In this document: piece by piece, positions 7,750-16,468 of the stretch
How positions within the stretch are numbered: the first letter of the stretch is position 1
Layout: each line of letters starts with the position of its first letter
From: Croceibacterium soli
GTDB lineage: Bacteria > Pseudomonadota > Alphaproteobacteria > Sphingomonadales > Sphingomonadaceae
Direction: 5' to 3'
NCBI RefSeq assembly: GCF_009828065.1
Contig: NZ_WTYK01000005.1
Coordinates: forward strand, 124,001-188,000
Length of the DNA: 64,000 nucleotides
The notes under the pieces: generated by a model
What the model saw: the letters and a program-made list of their open reading frames with translations, nothing else
Told to the model about the DNA's origin: nothing
The model's database searches: none
Position numbers and translations under genes: made by a program

Positions 7750-9462
7750 CTAGCTGGGTGTTTCACGCCGGGCGGACGAGGCCTGCGCCACCGCAACCCC
7801 GTCGCGCCTGGCAATCGCGTCCGCCGTGCGCAGTGACAGAGCGGCAATGGTCAGCGTGGGGTTGGCCCAGCCGGAAGTGGGGAACAGCGAGCTGCCGGCG
7901 ATGTAGAGGTTGTCGATCCCATGGACCCGCCCGTGGCCGTCGGCCACCCCCTGCTTCGGGTCCTCGGCCATGCGCGTGGTGCCCATGTGGTGGTAGCCGC
8001 CGATCGGGTGCGCGCTGATCAGCGGGTCCGTGCGCCAGCGGCGGTCCGGCTCCGAAAGCCAGGCGGCCGGCTCCACCCGGCCCAGCCCGAGCCGCTCCAT
8101 CTCCGAGCCGAGCGCCGCGACCAGCCGCTCGACCGAATGGACGTCGAGTTCCGACGTGCGCCAGTCGAGCGCCACGCGCGGCATGCCCAGGCGGTCGCGC
8201 TCGGCCGACAGCGTGACCCGGCTGTCGGGGTTCGGCGCCTGCTCCGCCCGCACCAGCAGCGCCAGCTCGATCCGGTTCAGCTTGTGCAGCAGCCAGGGCC
8301 GCGCGGGGTCGACGATCGGCTGCACGGCCTGGACCAGCTTCTTGGTCCGCAGCCACGCGCTTCGCGCCCGGCGGGTCGGGTCGAGGTCGTGCTTGACCCG
8401 GTTGTAGGCCCGCATGCCCCAGAACTGGGATTTGCCGGCGGGCTGGCGGGGCGCGATGGTGAGCGAGGTGTTGAGCATCGCCTCGCGCGCCTGGAGCGCC
8501 TTGCTCGCACCGATCAGCACCGCGACGAGTTGCCGCTGCACGCAGTGCCGCCGCCCGAACGCCTTCAGCAGGCGCCAGACGTACGGCGTCTCGACGCGTC
8601 CGCCGCGCGCGTGCGGATGCTCCATGAAGAAGCGCCCGACCAGGTCGTGCCCGTTGCCGAGGCCCTGCGGCACGACCGCTTTGGAGGCGAGCAGCACGCG
8701 GGCGTTCTCGATCCCGCCGGCGGCGAGGACGTAAGTGCGTGCCGTGAACCGTGCGCTGCGGCCCTTGCTGCCGCGCACCGCCAGCGCAGTGACGCGGCCC
8801 GCGTCGTGATCCGTCTCGATCGCGGTGACCGTCGCATGGGTGAAGATCGTGCAGCGGGGGTGCGACCGCAGGTCCGCGCAGCGGGCAAATGTGAAGCGGT
8901 CGGGCTGCCGGTCGAACGACCACAGCTTGAGATCGATGCGCCCGGGATCGAAATCCGGCAGGCTAACGCCGCGCGGCAAGTCCGCCGTTCCGGGCCCTTC
9001 GGCAGGCAGCCCGAACACGCGGCGGGCTTCGGCGTAGTAGGGCCGCATCTCCTCGTAAGTCACCGGCCAGCCCGACCAGGGCACCCACTCGCGCCGCTCG
9101 AAATCCACCGGCTCCAGCGGGGCCAGCCGCCCGCCCCAGATCGCCGCCGTGCCGCCGAAGAAGCGCAGCCGTGCGTGGTCCAGCCGGTAGTATGGCTCTC
9201 CGACGTTTTCGCCCATGTTGAGCTCGGCCGCCGCCCGCTCGTAGTCGGTCCCGCCCGATTCCAGCAGGGTGACGGTGCGCCCGGCCGCCAGCAGCCGGCG
9301 CGCGAGCGTCAGCCCGGCAACCCCGCTGCCGATGATGCAGACGTCGGTGGCGTGAGTATCGAAGTGGGTGCGGTCGAAGTCGACGATTCCCGGTCGTTCG
9401 GACGGCAGCCGATCAGCGGGATCGTGAAGCGGTTTCGGGGCATCCCCCGCGCGGGCATCCAT
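7750..9462 (-). CDS. GMC-family FAD oxidoreductase
   Basis: Flavoprotein of 570 residues in the glucose-methanol-choline family. The ADP-binding fold is near residue 45 (CIIGSGVAGLTLARRLLAAG). A second family block is FGGTAAIWGGRLAPL. The C-terminal domain has the active-site histidine region IGGYHHMGTTRMAEDP and the closing YIAGSSLFPTSGWANPTLT. Substrate is unknown; relatives oxidise alcohols and sugars. There is no obvious signal peptide. I use ATG 9462; an upstream TTG would add 13 residues. It is followed closely by the GDT1-like gene. A tRNA lies upstream. Confidence 0.8.
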   Translation of the reverse strand: MDARAGDAPKPLHDPADRLPSERPGIVDFDRTHFDTHATDVCIIGSGVAGLTLARRLLAAGRTVTLLESGGTDYERAAAELNMGENVGEPYYRLDHARLRFFGGTAAIWGGRLAPLEPVDFERREWVPWSGWPVTYEEMRPYYAEARRVFGLPAEGPGTADLPRGVSLPDFDPGRIDLKLWSFDRQPDRFTFARCADLRSHPRCTIFTHATVTAIETDHDAGRVTALAVRGSKGRSARFTARTYVLAAGGIENARVLLASKAVVPQGLGNGHDLVGRFFMEHPHARGGRVETPYVWRLLKAFGRRHCVQRQLVAVLIGASKALQAREAMLNTSLTIAPRQPAGKSQFWGMRAYNRVKHDLDPTRRARSAWLRTKKLVQAVQPIVDPARPWLLHKLNRIELALLVRAEQAPNPDSRVTLSAERDRLGMPRVALDWRTSELDVHSVERLVAALGSEMERLGLGRVEPAAWLSEPDRRWRTDPLISAHPIGGYHHMGTTRMAEDPKQGVADGHGRVHGIDNLYIAGSSLFPTSGWANPTLTIAALSLRTADAIARRDGVAVAQASSARRETPS

Positions 9463-9526
9463 CGTCCGACCAGCCTTAGGCCAGCGTCCGGACTGCGGCA
9501 ACTGCCGAAAGACATTGCGATAAAGG

Positions 9527-9600
9527 TGGAGCGGGCGAAGGGAATCGAACCCTCGTCGTAAGCTTGGGAAGCTTCTGCTCTACCATTGAGCTACGCCCGC
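9527..9600 (-). tRNA. tRNA-Gly(CCC)
   Basis: Read on the minus strand, the acceptor stem GCGGGCG pairs with CGCCCGC. The D arm is GCTCAATGGTAGAGC, the anticodon loop TTCCCAA gives anticodon CCC, and the T loop is TTCGATT. The discriminator is U and CCA is encoded (TGG at 9527-9529 on the plus strand). It decodes GGG. Confidence 0.95.
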
Positions 9601-9680
9601 GAAGCGCGAGCGAGCGATTAGCCCGGCCCATCGGCCGGGTCAATCGGTTCGGCCGCGGTGATCCGGATGCGAAGCGCGCC

Positions 9681-10628
9681 TCAGCGCCCGGAGGCGCGGG
9701 CGTTCTGGATGTCGACCACTTTCGGGCTGCTGGCGAAGAGCTCGGTGAAGGGATCGTCGAGGTCCATCGCGCGCGGTTCGGTGCCTTCGCGCACGGTGGT
9801 GCGGCGCATGTCGCGCTTCTTGTTGGCGTAATCGTATTCGCCGCCGCGGTGCATCGAGCAGAGGTTGTCCCAGATCACCATGTCGCCGGCGTGCCACTTG
9901 ACGCTGAAGATGTACTGCGGCTGGGTGCAGTGCTCGATCAGGTCGCGGATCAGCTTGCGCCCTTCGGCCTTGTCCATGCCTTCGATGTCCATCGTGTGGG
10001 CGGCGATGAACAGCGCCTTCCGGCCGGAGCCGCGGTGGATGTGGACGAGCGGGTGCCTGGCGCGGGGCCGCGCCTCGATCTCTTCGTCGGCGATGTCGGC
10101 GCCGGCCATCTTGCGGCTCCACCACAGCGAGTTCAGCCCGACTTTGCCTTCGAGCAGGTCCTTCGTCTCCTGCGGCAGGTCCTCGTAGGCGCTGCGGGTG
10201 TCGGCGAACCAGGTCTCGCCGCCCTCGTCCGGCACTTCGTGGGCGAGGAGCAGCGAATAGGACGTGCGCTTTTCCATGAAGGCGCTGTCGGTGTGCCACA
10301 GGCGGTCGCCCTTGCGGTACTGGATCGCCGCCGGATCCTGGGTGATCTCGCCGTCGGCATTGAGGTTGGAGGCGTCGAACAGCTCGCGGAACGGCAGGCG
10401 CATCTTCATGTCTTCGCGCTGCGGGACGCGCTCGAGATAGCCGAAGTTGCGGCTGAACTCGACGTGCTGCTCGTCGTTCATGCCGGTGTTGCGCCAGACC
10501 GTGATGCCCCAGGTGTCCATCGCGTCGGTCACCTGCTTCACCTCTTCGGGCGAAAGCGGCTTGGTCAGGTCGAGCCCGGAGCACTCGGCGCCGAAGCGCG
10601 GCAGGATGGGTTCGACGGTCAGCGGCAT
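9681..10628 (-). CDS. TauD/TfdA-family Fe(II)/2-oxoglutarate dioxygenase
   Basis: Cytoplasmic non-haem iron dioxygenase of 315 residues. The iron ligands are in the HxD motif WHTDSAF near residue 108 and a distal histidine in CSMHRGGEYD near residue 260. The 2-oxoglutarate-binding arginine is probably in KKRDMRRTTV. Family members hydroxylate taurine, 2,4-D, alkyl sulfates or other acids; the residues visible do not identify the substrate. I chose ATG 10628 (MPLTVEP), which has GAGAG upstream. It follows the MaoC gene by 59 bp on the same strand. Confidence 0.85.
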   Translation of the reverse strand: MPLTVEPILPRFGAECSGLDLTKPLSPEEVKQVTDAMDTWGITVWRNTGMNDEQHVEFSRNFGYLERVPQREDMKMRLPFRELFDASNLNADGEITQDPAAIQYRKGDRLWHTDSAFMEKRTSYSLLLAHEVPDEGGETWFADTRSAYEDLPQETKDLLEGKVGLNSLWWSRKMAGADIADEEIEARPRARHPLVHIHRGSGRKALFIAAHTMDIEGMDKAEGRKLIRDLIEHCTQPQYIFSVKWHAGDMVIWDNLCSMHRGGEYDYANKKRDMRRTTVREGTEPRAMDLDDPFTELFASSPKVVDIQNARASGR

Positions 10629-10687
10629 GGTCTCTCTCCAAAACAACGTAGAAAGCTATCTAAATCACTTCCCCTTGTTTTGGAAGC

Positions 10688-11140
10688 TCAAACCGGCCGC
10701 TTGCGCTGCAGCGAGGCGCGCTTGCACTGCGCCACCAGCGTTTCGTCCTGGTTGTAGGCGCGCTGGGCGAAGGTCACGATCCCCTGGTCCGGCCGGGACT
10801 TGCTCTCGCGGATCTCGATCACTTCGGTCTCGATCCGCAAGGTGTCGCCGATGAACACCGGCGCCGGGAAACGCACTTCGTCCCACCCGAGATTGGCAAC
10901 AGCGGTGCCCTGTGTGGTGTCGCCCACGGAGACCCCGACCATCAGCCCGAGGGTGAAGCAGGAATTGACCAGGATCCGTCCGTACTCCGTGCCTTTCATG
11001 AACTCGGCATCGAGGTGGAGCGGCGCCGGGTTGTGAGTCAGCGCGCTGATCATCAGGTTGTCGGTCTCTGTCACCGTGCGCCGCAGCGCGTGATCGAACA
11101 CCTGCCCGACCGAAAACTGCTCGAACCACAATCCGGCCAT
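10688..11140 (-). CDS. MaoC-family dehydratase
   Basis: 150-residue single hot-dog protein of the (R)-specific enoyl-CoA hydratase type. The hydratase-2 style motif is visible as TDNLMISALTHNPAPLHLD, containing the Asp/Asn-His pair near residues 26-42, and the fold continues with FPAPVFIGDTLRIETEV. It likely hydrates an enoyl-CoA or a related dicarboxyl-CoA ester. It is upstream of a TauD-type dioxygenase on the same strand, possibly an operon. A REP unit lies upstream. Confidence 0.8.
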   Translation of the reverse strand: MAGLWFEQFSVGQVFDHALRRTVTETDNLMISALTHNPAPLHLDAEFMKGTEYGRILVNSCFTLGLMVGVSVGDTTQGTAVANLGWDEVRFPAPVFIGDTLRIETEVIEIRESKSRPDQGIVTFAQRAYNQDETLVAQCKRASLQRKRPV

Positions 11141-11189
11141 GTCTTTCTCCCTGCAACCTCTTCGAGGGCCAACCGCCCGATCCCCTACC

Positions 11190-11431
11190 CGTTCGCCCTA
11201 AGCTTGTCGAAGGGCGTTGGCGCGCGCCTCATGCTTCGTCACCCTGAACTCGTTTCAGGGTCCATGGCTTCACCTGCACCTCCGCAGACGGAGGAGGAAT
11301 GGATGCTGAAACGAGTTCAGCATGACGGAGAATGGGAGGACGGGCTGCAGTTCCCCTAGATCCGTTCACTCTGGCTTGTTTATGGGCCTTGGCGCGCGCC
11401 CCGCATGGTTCGACAGGCTCACCACGAACGG
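11190..11431. repeat. Four short palindromic repeats in a 362-bp gap
   Basis: Two REP-like units (11190-11216, 11405-11431) enclose two CCCTGAA/ATGCTGAA-family hairpins (11238-11264, 11301-11327). No gene is visible in the gap 11141-11502. Confidence 0.85.
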
Positions 11432-11502
11432 GTGGGGGCGGGCCGCGGAGGAAAGGAACGTCGTCTCGGCCGTTGAGGGTGCGGACAGACGAGGAGATCA
11501 CA

Positions 11503-11976
11503 ATGCGCCTTGCCCTGATCGCGGCCGTCGCCGCGCTGCCGCTCTCAAGCTGCGGCGATGCGTCGGAGCCTGCACCCACGCCCGAGCAGACCGGAGCCGT
11601 GGCCGACGTGAGCGCCCCCGAGACCGCGCCCATCGAAGCTACTCCGGCACCAGGCGAGATGCCCGATTTGCAGACGATCCCTGCCGCCATTCAGGGCCGC
11701 TGGGCTTTAACCGAAGCCGACTGCACTGCCGCGCGCGGCGCAGCCACGGGCCTGCTGCGGATCGGCCCGGAGACGCTGACGTTCTATGAATCGGCCGGCA
11801 CCCTGGCCGACATCGAGGAAGCGAACGCCAACCGCATCCGCGCGGAATTCTCCTTCACCGGCGAAGGGATGACCTGGAGCCGCGACATCACGCTGGAGCT
11901 GCAGGACGGCGGCGCCGCGCTGGTCCGCCGCGAACACGGAGAGGGTGCCGCGTTTCGTTATAGCAAGTGTCCATGA
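11503..11976 (+). CDS. Small lipoprotein of unknown function
   Basis: 157 residues. The N-terminal signal ends in the lipobox LSSC at residues 14-17, so the protein should be lipid-anchored. A Pro/Ala/Thr-rich spacer (residues 20-55) leads to a C-terminal domain with IQGRWALTEADCTA and two more cysteines (the second in YSKCP), which may form a disulfide. I do not recognise the domain beyond a loose likeness to small protease-inhibitor or META-like folds. Its stop overlaps the next start (ATGA), so it is translationally coupled to a RidA protein. Confidence 0.7.
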   Translation: MRLALIAAVAALPLSSCGDASEPAPTPEQTGAVADVSAPETAPIEATPAPGEMPDLQTIPAAIQGRWALTEADCTAARGAATGLLRIGPETLTFYESAGTLADIEEANANRIRAEFSFTGEGMTWSRDITLELQDGGAALVRREHGEGAAFRYSKCP

Positions 11977-12362
11977 GCGAACGCACCCGTATCCCGCCGC
12001 TGTCCCCGTTCGAAGAGCAGGCCGGCTTCACCCGCGCCTTGCGCGCCGGCAACCGCATCGTCGTTTCGGGCAACGTGGGGGTGGAGGAAGACGGCTCCGT
12101 CTCGCCCGACGCGGGCAAGCAGGCCGACCGCTGCTTCGCGCTGATCCGCGAGTATGTCGAGCAACTCGGCGGACGGATGGACGATGTCGTGCGGGTGCGC
12201 ATGTTCGTGACCGACATCGCCGATGCCGACGCGGTCACTGCAGCATTCTCCCGCGCGCTCGGCCATGTGCGTCCGACGGGAACCCTGGTCGCGATCGCCG
12301 CGCTCTATCACCCGAGCTGGAAGGTCGAGATCGAGGCCGAAGCCATAGTGGGAGACGAATGA
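11973..12362 (+). CDS. RidA/YjgF/TdcF-family protein
   Basis: 129-residue protein of the Rid superfamily, members of which hydrolyse reactive enamine/imine intermediates. Visible core segments are VVSGNVGVEEDGSVSPDAG, the central VRVRMFVTDIADADAV and a C-terminal LVAIAALYHPSWKVEIEAEA. The usual RidA arginine position seems to be replaced (ALYHPSWKVEIE in place of R-xxVEIE), so it may belong to a Rid subgroup and not be RidA itself. ATG 11973 shares ATGA with the lipoprotein stop; GTG 11967 is an alternative. Its stop again overlaps the next gene. Confidence 0.75.
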   Translation: MSERTRIPPLSPFEEQAGFTRALRAGNRIVVSGNVGVEEDGSVSPDAGKQADRCFALIREYVEQLGGRMDDVVRVRMFVTDIADADAVTAAFSRALGHVRPTGTLVAIAALYHPSWKVEIEAEAIVGDE

Positions 12363-12670
12363 TGATTGTCCGCAGCACGCTCGCCACGCTTGTGACCCTC
12401 GGCGCCCTTGCCGGCTGCGCCGCGACGACACCTCCGCCGGGCGATCCGCCTGTGCGCGAGCCCGAAGGAAGCTGCCGCGCCGAACCGGGGCAGCGTTTCG
12501 TCGGCATGCGCGCGAGCGCCGAAGTCGGCGCGCAGATGCTCGCGGCCACCGGCGCCCGGCTGCTGCGCTGGGTGCCGCCGCGCACGGCGGTGACGATGGA
12601 CTTCAACCCTTCGCGCCTGACGGTCAGCTACGACGACAATTCGATCATCTCCACGGTCTCCTGCACCTGA
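12359..12670 (+). CDS. I78-family peptidase-inhibitor-like lipoprotein
   Basis: 103 residues. The signal ends in the lipobox LAGC at about residue 20, predicting a lipid-anchored periplasmic protein. The mature part has the I78 (elastase inhibitor) pattern: an AEPGQRFVGMRAS segment, LRWVPPRTAVTMDFNPSRL, and the ending SIISTVSC. The family blocks serine proteases; the target here is unknown. Start ATG 12359 (or the adjacent ATG 12362) overlaps the RidA stop. Confidence 0.75.
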   Translation: MMIVRSTLATLVTLGALAGCAATTPPPGDPPVREPEGSCRAEPGQRFVGMRASAEVGAQMLAATGARLLRWVPPRTAVTMDFNPSRLTVSYDDNSIISTVSCT

Positions 12671-12751
12671 GGCGGTTTCACCAGAAACGAGTTGCCCGCC
12701 GCGCGGCCGCGCCATAGAGATGCGGCGGGATACAAGCGGGACGGGACGACG

Positions 12752-13897
12752 ATGACCGGCCAATTCGAACTGACCGACGACCAGTTCGCCATCCAGGAAA
12801 TGGCGCAGCGCTTCACCGCCGACGCGATCAGCCCCCACGCCGCCGAATGGGACGAGAAGCACGTCTTCCCGCGCGACACGATCCGCGCGGCGGCGGAGCT
12901 GGGGTTCGGATCGATCTACGTCAGCGAGGAAAGCGGCGGCATCGGGCTCGGCCGCCTCGAAGCCGCGCTGATCATGGAGGCGATGGCTTACGGCTGCCCT
13001 TCGACGAGCGCGTTCATCTCGATCCACAACATGGCCAGCTGGATGATCGACCGGTTCGGGTCGGACGCGGTGAAGCAGAAGTACCTGCCCATCCTGATCG
13101 GCATGGAGACGATGGCCAGCTACTGCCTGACCGAGCCTTCCTCCGGCTCCGACGCGGCCGCGCTCAAGACCCGGGCCGTGCGCGACGGGGACCACTGGGT
13201 GGTTACCGGCACCAAGCAGTTCATCTCCGGAGCCGGCGAGAACGAGATCTATGTCACGATGGTCCGCACGGGGGAGGGTGGGCCGAAGGGCATTTCCTGC
13301 CTGGTGATCGAAAAGGGCATGGAAGGCGTCTCCTTCGGGGCGCAGGAAAGGAAGCTCGGCTGGCACTCGCAGCCGACTGCCGCGCTCAATCTCGACAACG
13401 TCCGCGTGCCGGCGGAGAACCTGGTCGGCGGCGAAGGCGAAGGCTTCCGCATCGCCATGATGGGGCTCGACGGCGGGCGGCTGAACATCGGCGCCTGCTC
13501 GCTCGGCGGGGCGCAGCGCTGCCTGGACGAAGCGGTGCGCTACACCAAGGAACGCCAGCAGTTCGGGAAGGCGATCGCCGATTTCCAGAACACGGAGTTC
13601 ACGCTGGCGGACATGGCCACCGAGCTCGAGGCGGCCCGCGCCCTGCTCTACCGGGCAGCGGTGAAAGTGACCGAGAACGCCCCCGACAAGACCCGCTTCG
13701 CCGCCATGGCCAAGCGCTTCGCCACCGACACCGGCAGCACGGTCGTCGACCGCGCGCTGCAGCTCCACGGCGGCTACGGCTACCTGCAGGACTACCCGAT
13801 CGAACGCTTCTGGCGCGACTTGCGGGTGCATTCGATCCTGGAGGGCACCAACCAGATCATGCGGATGATCGTCGGCCGGGACTTGTTGAGGCAGTGA
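12752..13897 (+). CDS. Acyl-CoA dehydrogenase, isobutyryl-CoA dehydrogenase-like
   Basis: FAD enzyme of 381 residues that forms an alpha,beta double bond in an acyl-CoA. Family blocks seen are YCLTEPSSGSDAAALKT near residue 130, RQQFGKAIADFQ near residue 270, and GGYGYLQDYPIERFWRD near residue 347. The catalytic glutamate probably lies in LEGTNQIMRMI. The closest resemblance is to ACAD8/isobutyryl-CoA dehydrogenase. That reading is supported by the following 3-hydroxyisobutyryl-CoA hydrolase-like gene, giving two steps of valine breakdown. Start ATG 12752 was chosen from the family N-terminus MTGQFELTDDQ. Confidence 0.85.
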   Translation: MTGQFELTDDQFAIQEMAQRFTADAISPHAAEWDEKHVFPRDTIRAAAELGFGSIYVSEESGGIGLGRLEAALIMEAMAYGCPSTSAFISIHNMASWMIDRFGSDAVKQKYLPILIGMETMASYCLTEPSSGSDAAALKTRAVRDGDHWVVTGTKQFISGAGENEIYVTMVRTGEGGPKGISCLVIEKGMEGVSFGAQERKLGWHSQPTAALNLDNVRVPAENLVGGEGEGFRIAMMGLDGGRLNIGACSLGGAQRCLDEAVRYTKERQQFGKAIADFQNTEFTLADMATELEAARALLYRAAVKVTENAPDKTRFAAMAKRFATDTGSTVVDRALQLHGGYGYLQDYPIERFWRDLRVHSILEGTNQIMRMIVGRDLLRQ

Positions 13898-13913
13898 TGG
13901 CAGCGGAACCCAA

Positions 13914-14246
13914 AATCCTCCCCGGGACGGGGAGGTGGCGCCGGCCCCTTCGACGCCGCCTGCGGCGTCGCTCAGGACAAGCTCCGGCCGGTGACGGAGG
14001 GGGCCCGCCGACCGTGCAACGACTGCGCCTGCCGGGGGCCCCCTCCACCATGCTGCGCATGGTCCCCCTCCCCGTCCCGGGGAGGAATGGTGCGGCGCTG
14101 GACGAAGTTCAGATCCTCCCCTGCAAGGGGAGGGGGACCGCCGCCGCAGGCGGTGGTGGAGGGGGCCCGCCTCCTGGTGCGTGGTGCCTGCGGCGGGCCC
14201 CCTCCACCATGCTGCGCATGGTCCCCCTCCCCGTCCCGGGGAGGAC
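13914..14246. repeat. Two adjacent family A mosaic palindromes (copies 3 and 4)
   Basis: Copy 3 spans about 13914-14086 and has an inserted REP-like piece (CGCTCAGGACAAGCTCC). Copy 4 spans 14113-14246. Together they fill the 355-bp gap between the valine-pathway genes. The last bases of copy 4, GGGGAGGA at 14238-14245, lie eight bases before the next start codon and serve as its ribosome site. Confidence 0.85.
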
Positions 14247-14252
14247 TTGGGC

Positions 14253-15311
14253 ATGACCCAGGAACTGCACCTTCACAGCCACGGCGGCGTTGGGCATGTC
14301 TCCCTCGCCCGGCCGAGGGCGCTGCATGCGCTGACGCACGGCATGTGCGAGGCGATGAGCGAGGCCCTGCTCGCGTGGCGCGAGGATTCCGCGATCGAGG
14401 CGGTGATCGTCGACCATGCCGAAGGGCGCGGGTTCTGCGCCGGGGGCGACGTGGCGCTGGTCCGCCGCTCGGCGCTTGAGGACGGCGGCGCGGCGGGGCG
14501 GGCGTTCTTCCATGCGGAGTACCGGCTCAACCACCTGCTGTTCACTTACCCGAAGCCCATCGTGGCGTTCATGGACGGGGTGACGATGGGGGGCGGCGTC
14601 GGCATTTCCCAGCCGGCGAAGTTCCGCGTCGCGACCGAAAACACTCTGTTCGCCATGCCGGAGGGCGCCATCGGCCTGTTCCCCGACGTCGGCGCGGGCT
14701 GGTACTTGCCGCGCCTGCCCGGCCGGGTCGGGCAGTTCCTCGCCCTCACCGGAGCGCGGCTCGACGGGGCGGAATGCCTCTGGGCGGGCCTCGCCACGCA
14801 TTACCTGCCGAGCGAGCGCCTGGCCGAGGCCAAGGCGCGGATCGTCGATGCTCCGGGCGAGATCGACAGGATCCTGCAGGACCTCTCGGCTACACCGCCG
14901 GACGCGCGGCTGGCGGGCAACGCCGAGAAGATCGACCGCCTGTTCGCGTCCGACCGGCTGGAGGACATCGTCGCCGCCCTCGAAGCCGATCCCTCGGACT
15001 GGGCGGCGAAGGAGCTGAAGGCGGTCACCGCCAAGTGCCCGGCGACCGCCAAAGTCGCGCTGCGGCAGTTCGCCGAAGGCGCGCGCATGACAGATTTCGC
15101 CGACGAGATGCGCAGCGAATACCGCCTCGCCAGCCGGATGATGCTGCGGCCCGACTTCGCCGAGGGCGTGCGCGCCGTGCTGATCGACAAGGACAATGCC
15201 CCGCGGTGGGATCCGCCGACGCCCGAAGGAGTGAGCGAGGAGGCCCTCGACGCCATCTTCGCACCCCTGCCGACAGGCGAGGAATGGTCCCCCTTCCCGC
15301 AGGCAACTTAG
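14253..15311 (+). CDS. 3-hydroxyisobutyryl-CoA hydrolase (enoyl-CoA hydratase superfamily)
   Basis: Crotonase-fold protein of 352 residues that would release 3-hydroxyisobutyrate from its CoA ester in valine catabolism. The oxyanion-hole motif is RGFCAGGDVALV near residue 50 and the active-site block is FMDGVTMGGGVGISQPAKF near residue 107. The catalytic glutamate is in AMPEGAIGLFPDVG. The long C-terminal extension to about 350 residues is typical of HIBCH and not of simple enoyl-CoA hydratases. The Shine-Dalgarno GGGGAGGA comes from the end of the upstream repeat. Confidence 0.85.
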   Translation: MTQELHLHSHGGVGHVSLARPRALHALTHGMCEAMSEALLAWREDSAIEAVIVDHAEGRGFCAGGDVALVRRSALEDGGAAGRAFFHAEYRLNHLLFTYPKPIVAFMDGVTMGGGVGISQPAKFRVATENTLFAMPEGAIGLFPDVGAGWYLPRLPGRVGQFLALTGARLDGAECLWAGLATHYLPSERLAEAKARIVDAPGEIDRILQDLSATPPDARLAGNAEKIDRLFASDRLEDIVAALEADPSDWAAKELKAVTAKCPATAKVALRQFAEGARMTDFADEMRSEYRLASRMMLRPDFAEGVRAVLIDKDNAPRWDPPTPEGVSEEALDAIFAPLPTGEEWSPFPQAT

Positions 15312-15412
15312 GCTTGCGATAGAAATTCTGCCGTGCCTTGCCGGTTGCGGTCGTGCCATGCAGCGACCACTTCTCCACCGACCATCCACCGACAGGACTT
15401 ATCCGCGCCACC

Positions 15413-16315
15413 ATGCAGCGCCTTACCCATCTTCAGCGTCTCGAAGCCGAGAGCATCCACATCATGCGCGAGGTTGTGGCCGAAGCGCAGAACCCGGTGA
15501 TGCTCTATTCGGTCGGCAAGGACAGCGCGGTGATGCTGCACCTTGCCCGCAAGGCGTTCTACCCCGCGCCCCCGCCCTTCCCGCTGCTGCACGTCGACAC
15601 GACCTGGAAGTTCCAGGACATGTACAAGCTGCGCGACAAGGCGGCGAAAGCGGCCGGGATGGAGCTGATCGTCTACCAGAACCCCGAAGCCAAGGAGCGC
15701 GGGATCAACCCGTTCGACCACGGCCCGCTGCACACCGACATGTGGAAGACCGAAGGCCTCAAGCAGGCGCTCAGCCAGCATGGCTTCGACGCGGCTTTCG
15801 GCGGCGCCCGGCGCGACGAGGAGAAAAGCCGCGCGAAGGAGCGCATCTTCTCCTTCCGTACCGCCAGCCACGGCTGGGACCCGAAGAACCAGCGGCCCGA
15901 GCTGTGGAACCTCTACAACGCCCGCAAGAGCAAAGGGGAGAGCATCCGCGTCTTCCCGATCAGCAACTGGACCGAGCTCGACATCTGGCAGTACATCATG
16001 GCCGAGAACATCGAGATCGTGCCGCTGTACATGTCCGCCCCGCGCCCGACGGTGGAGCGCGACGGCCTGCTGCTGATGGTCGATGACGACCGCTTCCCGT
16101 TGCAGCCTGGCGAGGAGCCGGTCATGCGCTCGATCCGCTTCCGCACGCTCGGCTGCTATCCGCTGACCGGCGCGGTCGAGAGTACGGCGAGCACACTGCC
16201 GGAAGTCGTCCAGGAGATGCTGCTGACCACCACCAGCGAACGCCAGGGCCGCGCCATCGACAAGGACGAAGGCGGCGCCGGGATGGAGAAGAAGAAGCAG
16301 GAGGGCTACTTTTGA
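15413..16315 (+). CDS. cysD: Sulfate adenylyltransferase subunit 2
   Basis: Small catalytic subunit of ATP sulfurylase, forming adenosine 5'-phosphosulfate from ATP and sulfate together with CysN. It has 300 residues, near the usual 302. The PP-loop motif is [17 protein letters not shown] near residue 35, followed by [12 protein letters not shown]. Other conserved blocks are [20 protein letters not shown] and [15 protein letters not shown]; the C-terminus KKKQEGYF is conserved. The longer open frame adds 25 unrelated residues, so I use ATG 15413 ([11 protein letters not shown]). It is followed by cysNC and cysQ. Confidence 0.95.
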   Translation: MQRLTHLQRLEAESIHIMREVVAEAQNPVMLYSVGKDSAVMLHLARKAFYPAPPPFPLLHVDTTWKFQDMYKLRDKAAKAAGMELIVYQNPEAKERGINPFDHGPLHTDMWKTEGLKQALSQHGFDAAFGGARRDEEKSRAKERIFSFRTASHGWDPKNQRPELWNLYNARKSKGESIRVFPISNWTELDIWQYIMAENIEIVPLYMSAPRPTVERDGLLLMVDDDRFPLQPGEEPVMRSIRFRTLGCYPLTGAVESTASTLPEVVQEMLLTTTSERQGRAIDKDEGGAGMEKKKQEGYF

Positions 16316-16328
16316 TGGGCCGCGCGCA

Positions 16329-16465
16329 GATCCTCCCCGGGACGGGGAGGTGGCAGACGCTGAAAGCGGCTGACGGAGGGGGCTATCCCCCCACCACAGC
16401 ATTTGCGGACAGCCCCCTCCACCACCCGCTTCGCGGGCGGTCCCCCTCCCCGTCCCGGGGAGGAT
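16329..16465. repeat. Family A mosaic palindrome, copy 5, inside the cys operon
   Basis: It fills the gap between cysD and cysNC. Its terminal GGGGAGGA (16457-16464) ends five bases before the cysNC ATG and is the only plausible ribosome-binding site there. Confidence 0.85.
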
Positions 16466-16468
16466 CGC

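Noticed and set aside
9601-9680. Integration site at the tRNA-Gly gene
   Set aside because: No repeat of the tRNA 3' end and no integrase are seen, and the genes on both sides look native.
12308-14254. 648-codon minus-strand open frame opposite the acyl-CoA dehydrogenase
   Set aside because: It runs through repeats and the antisense of a clear enzyme and has low-complexity composition.
15312-15412. Riboswitch or leader RNA before cysD
   Set aside because: The 100-bp leader shows no conserved motif that I recognise.
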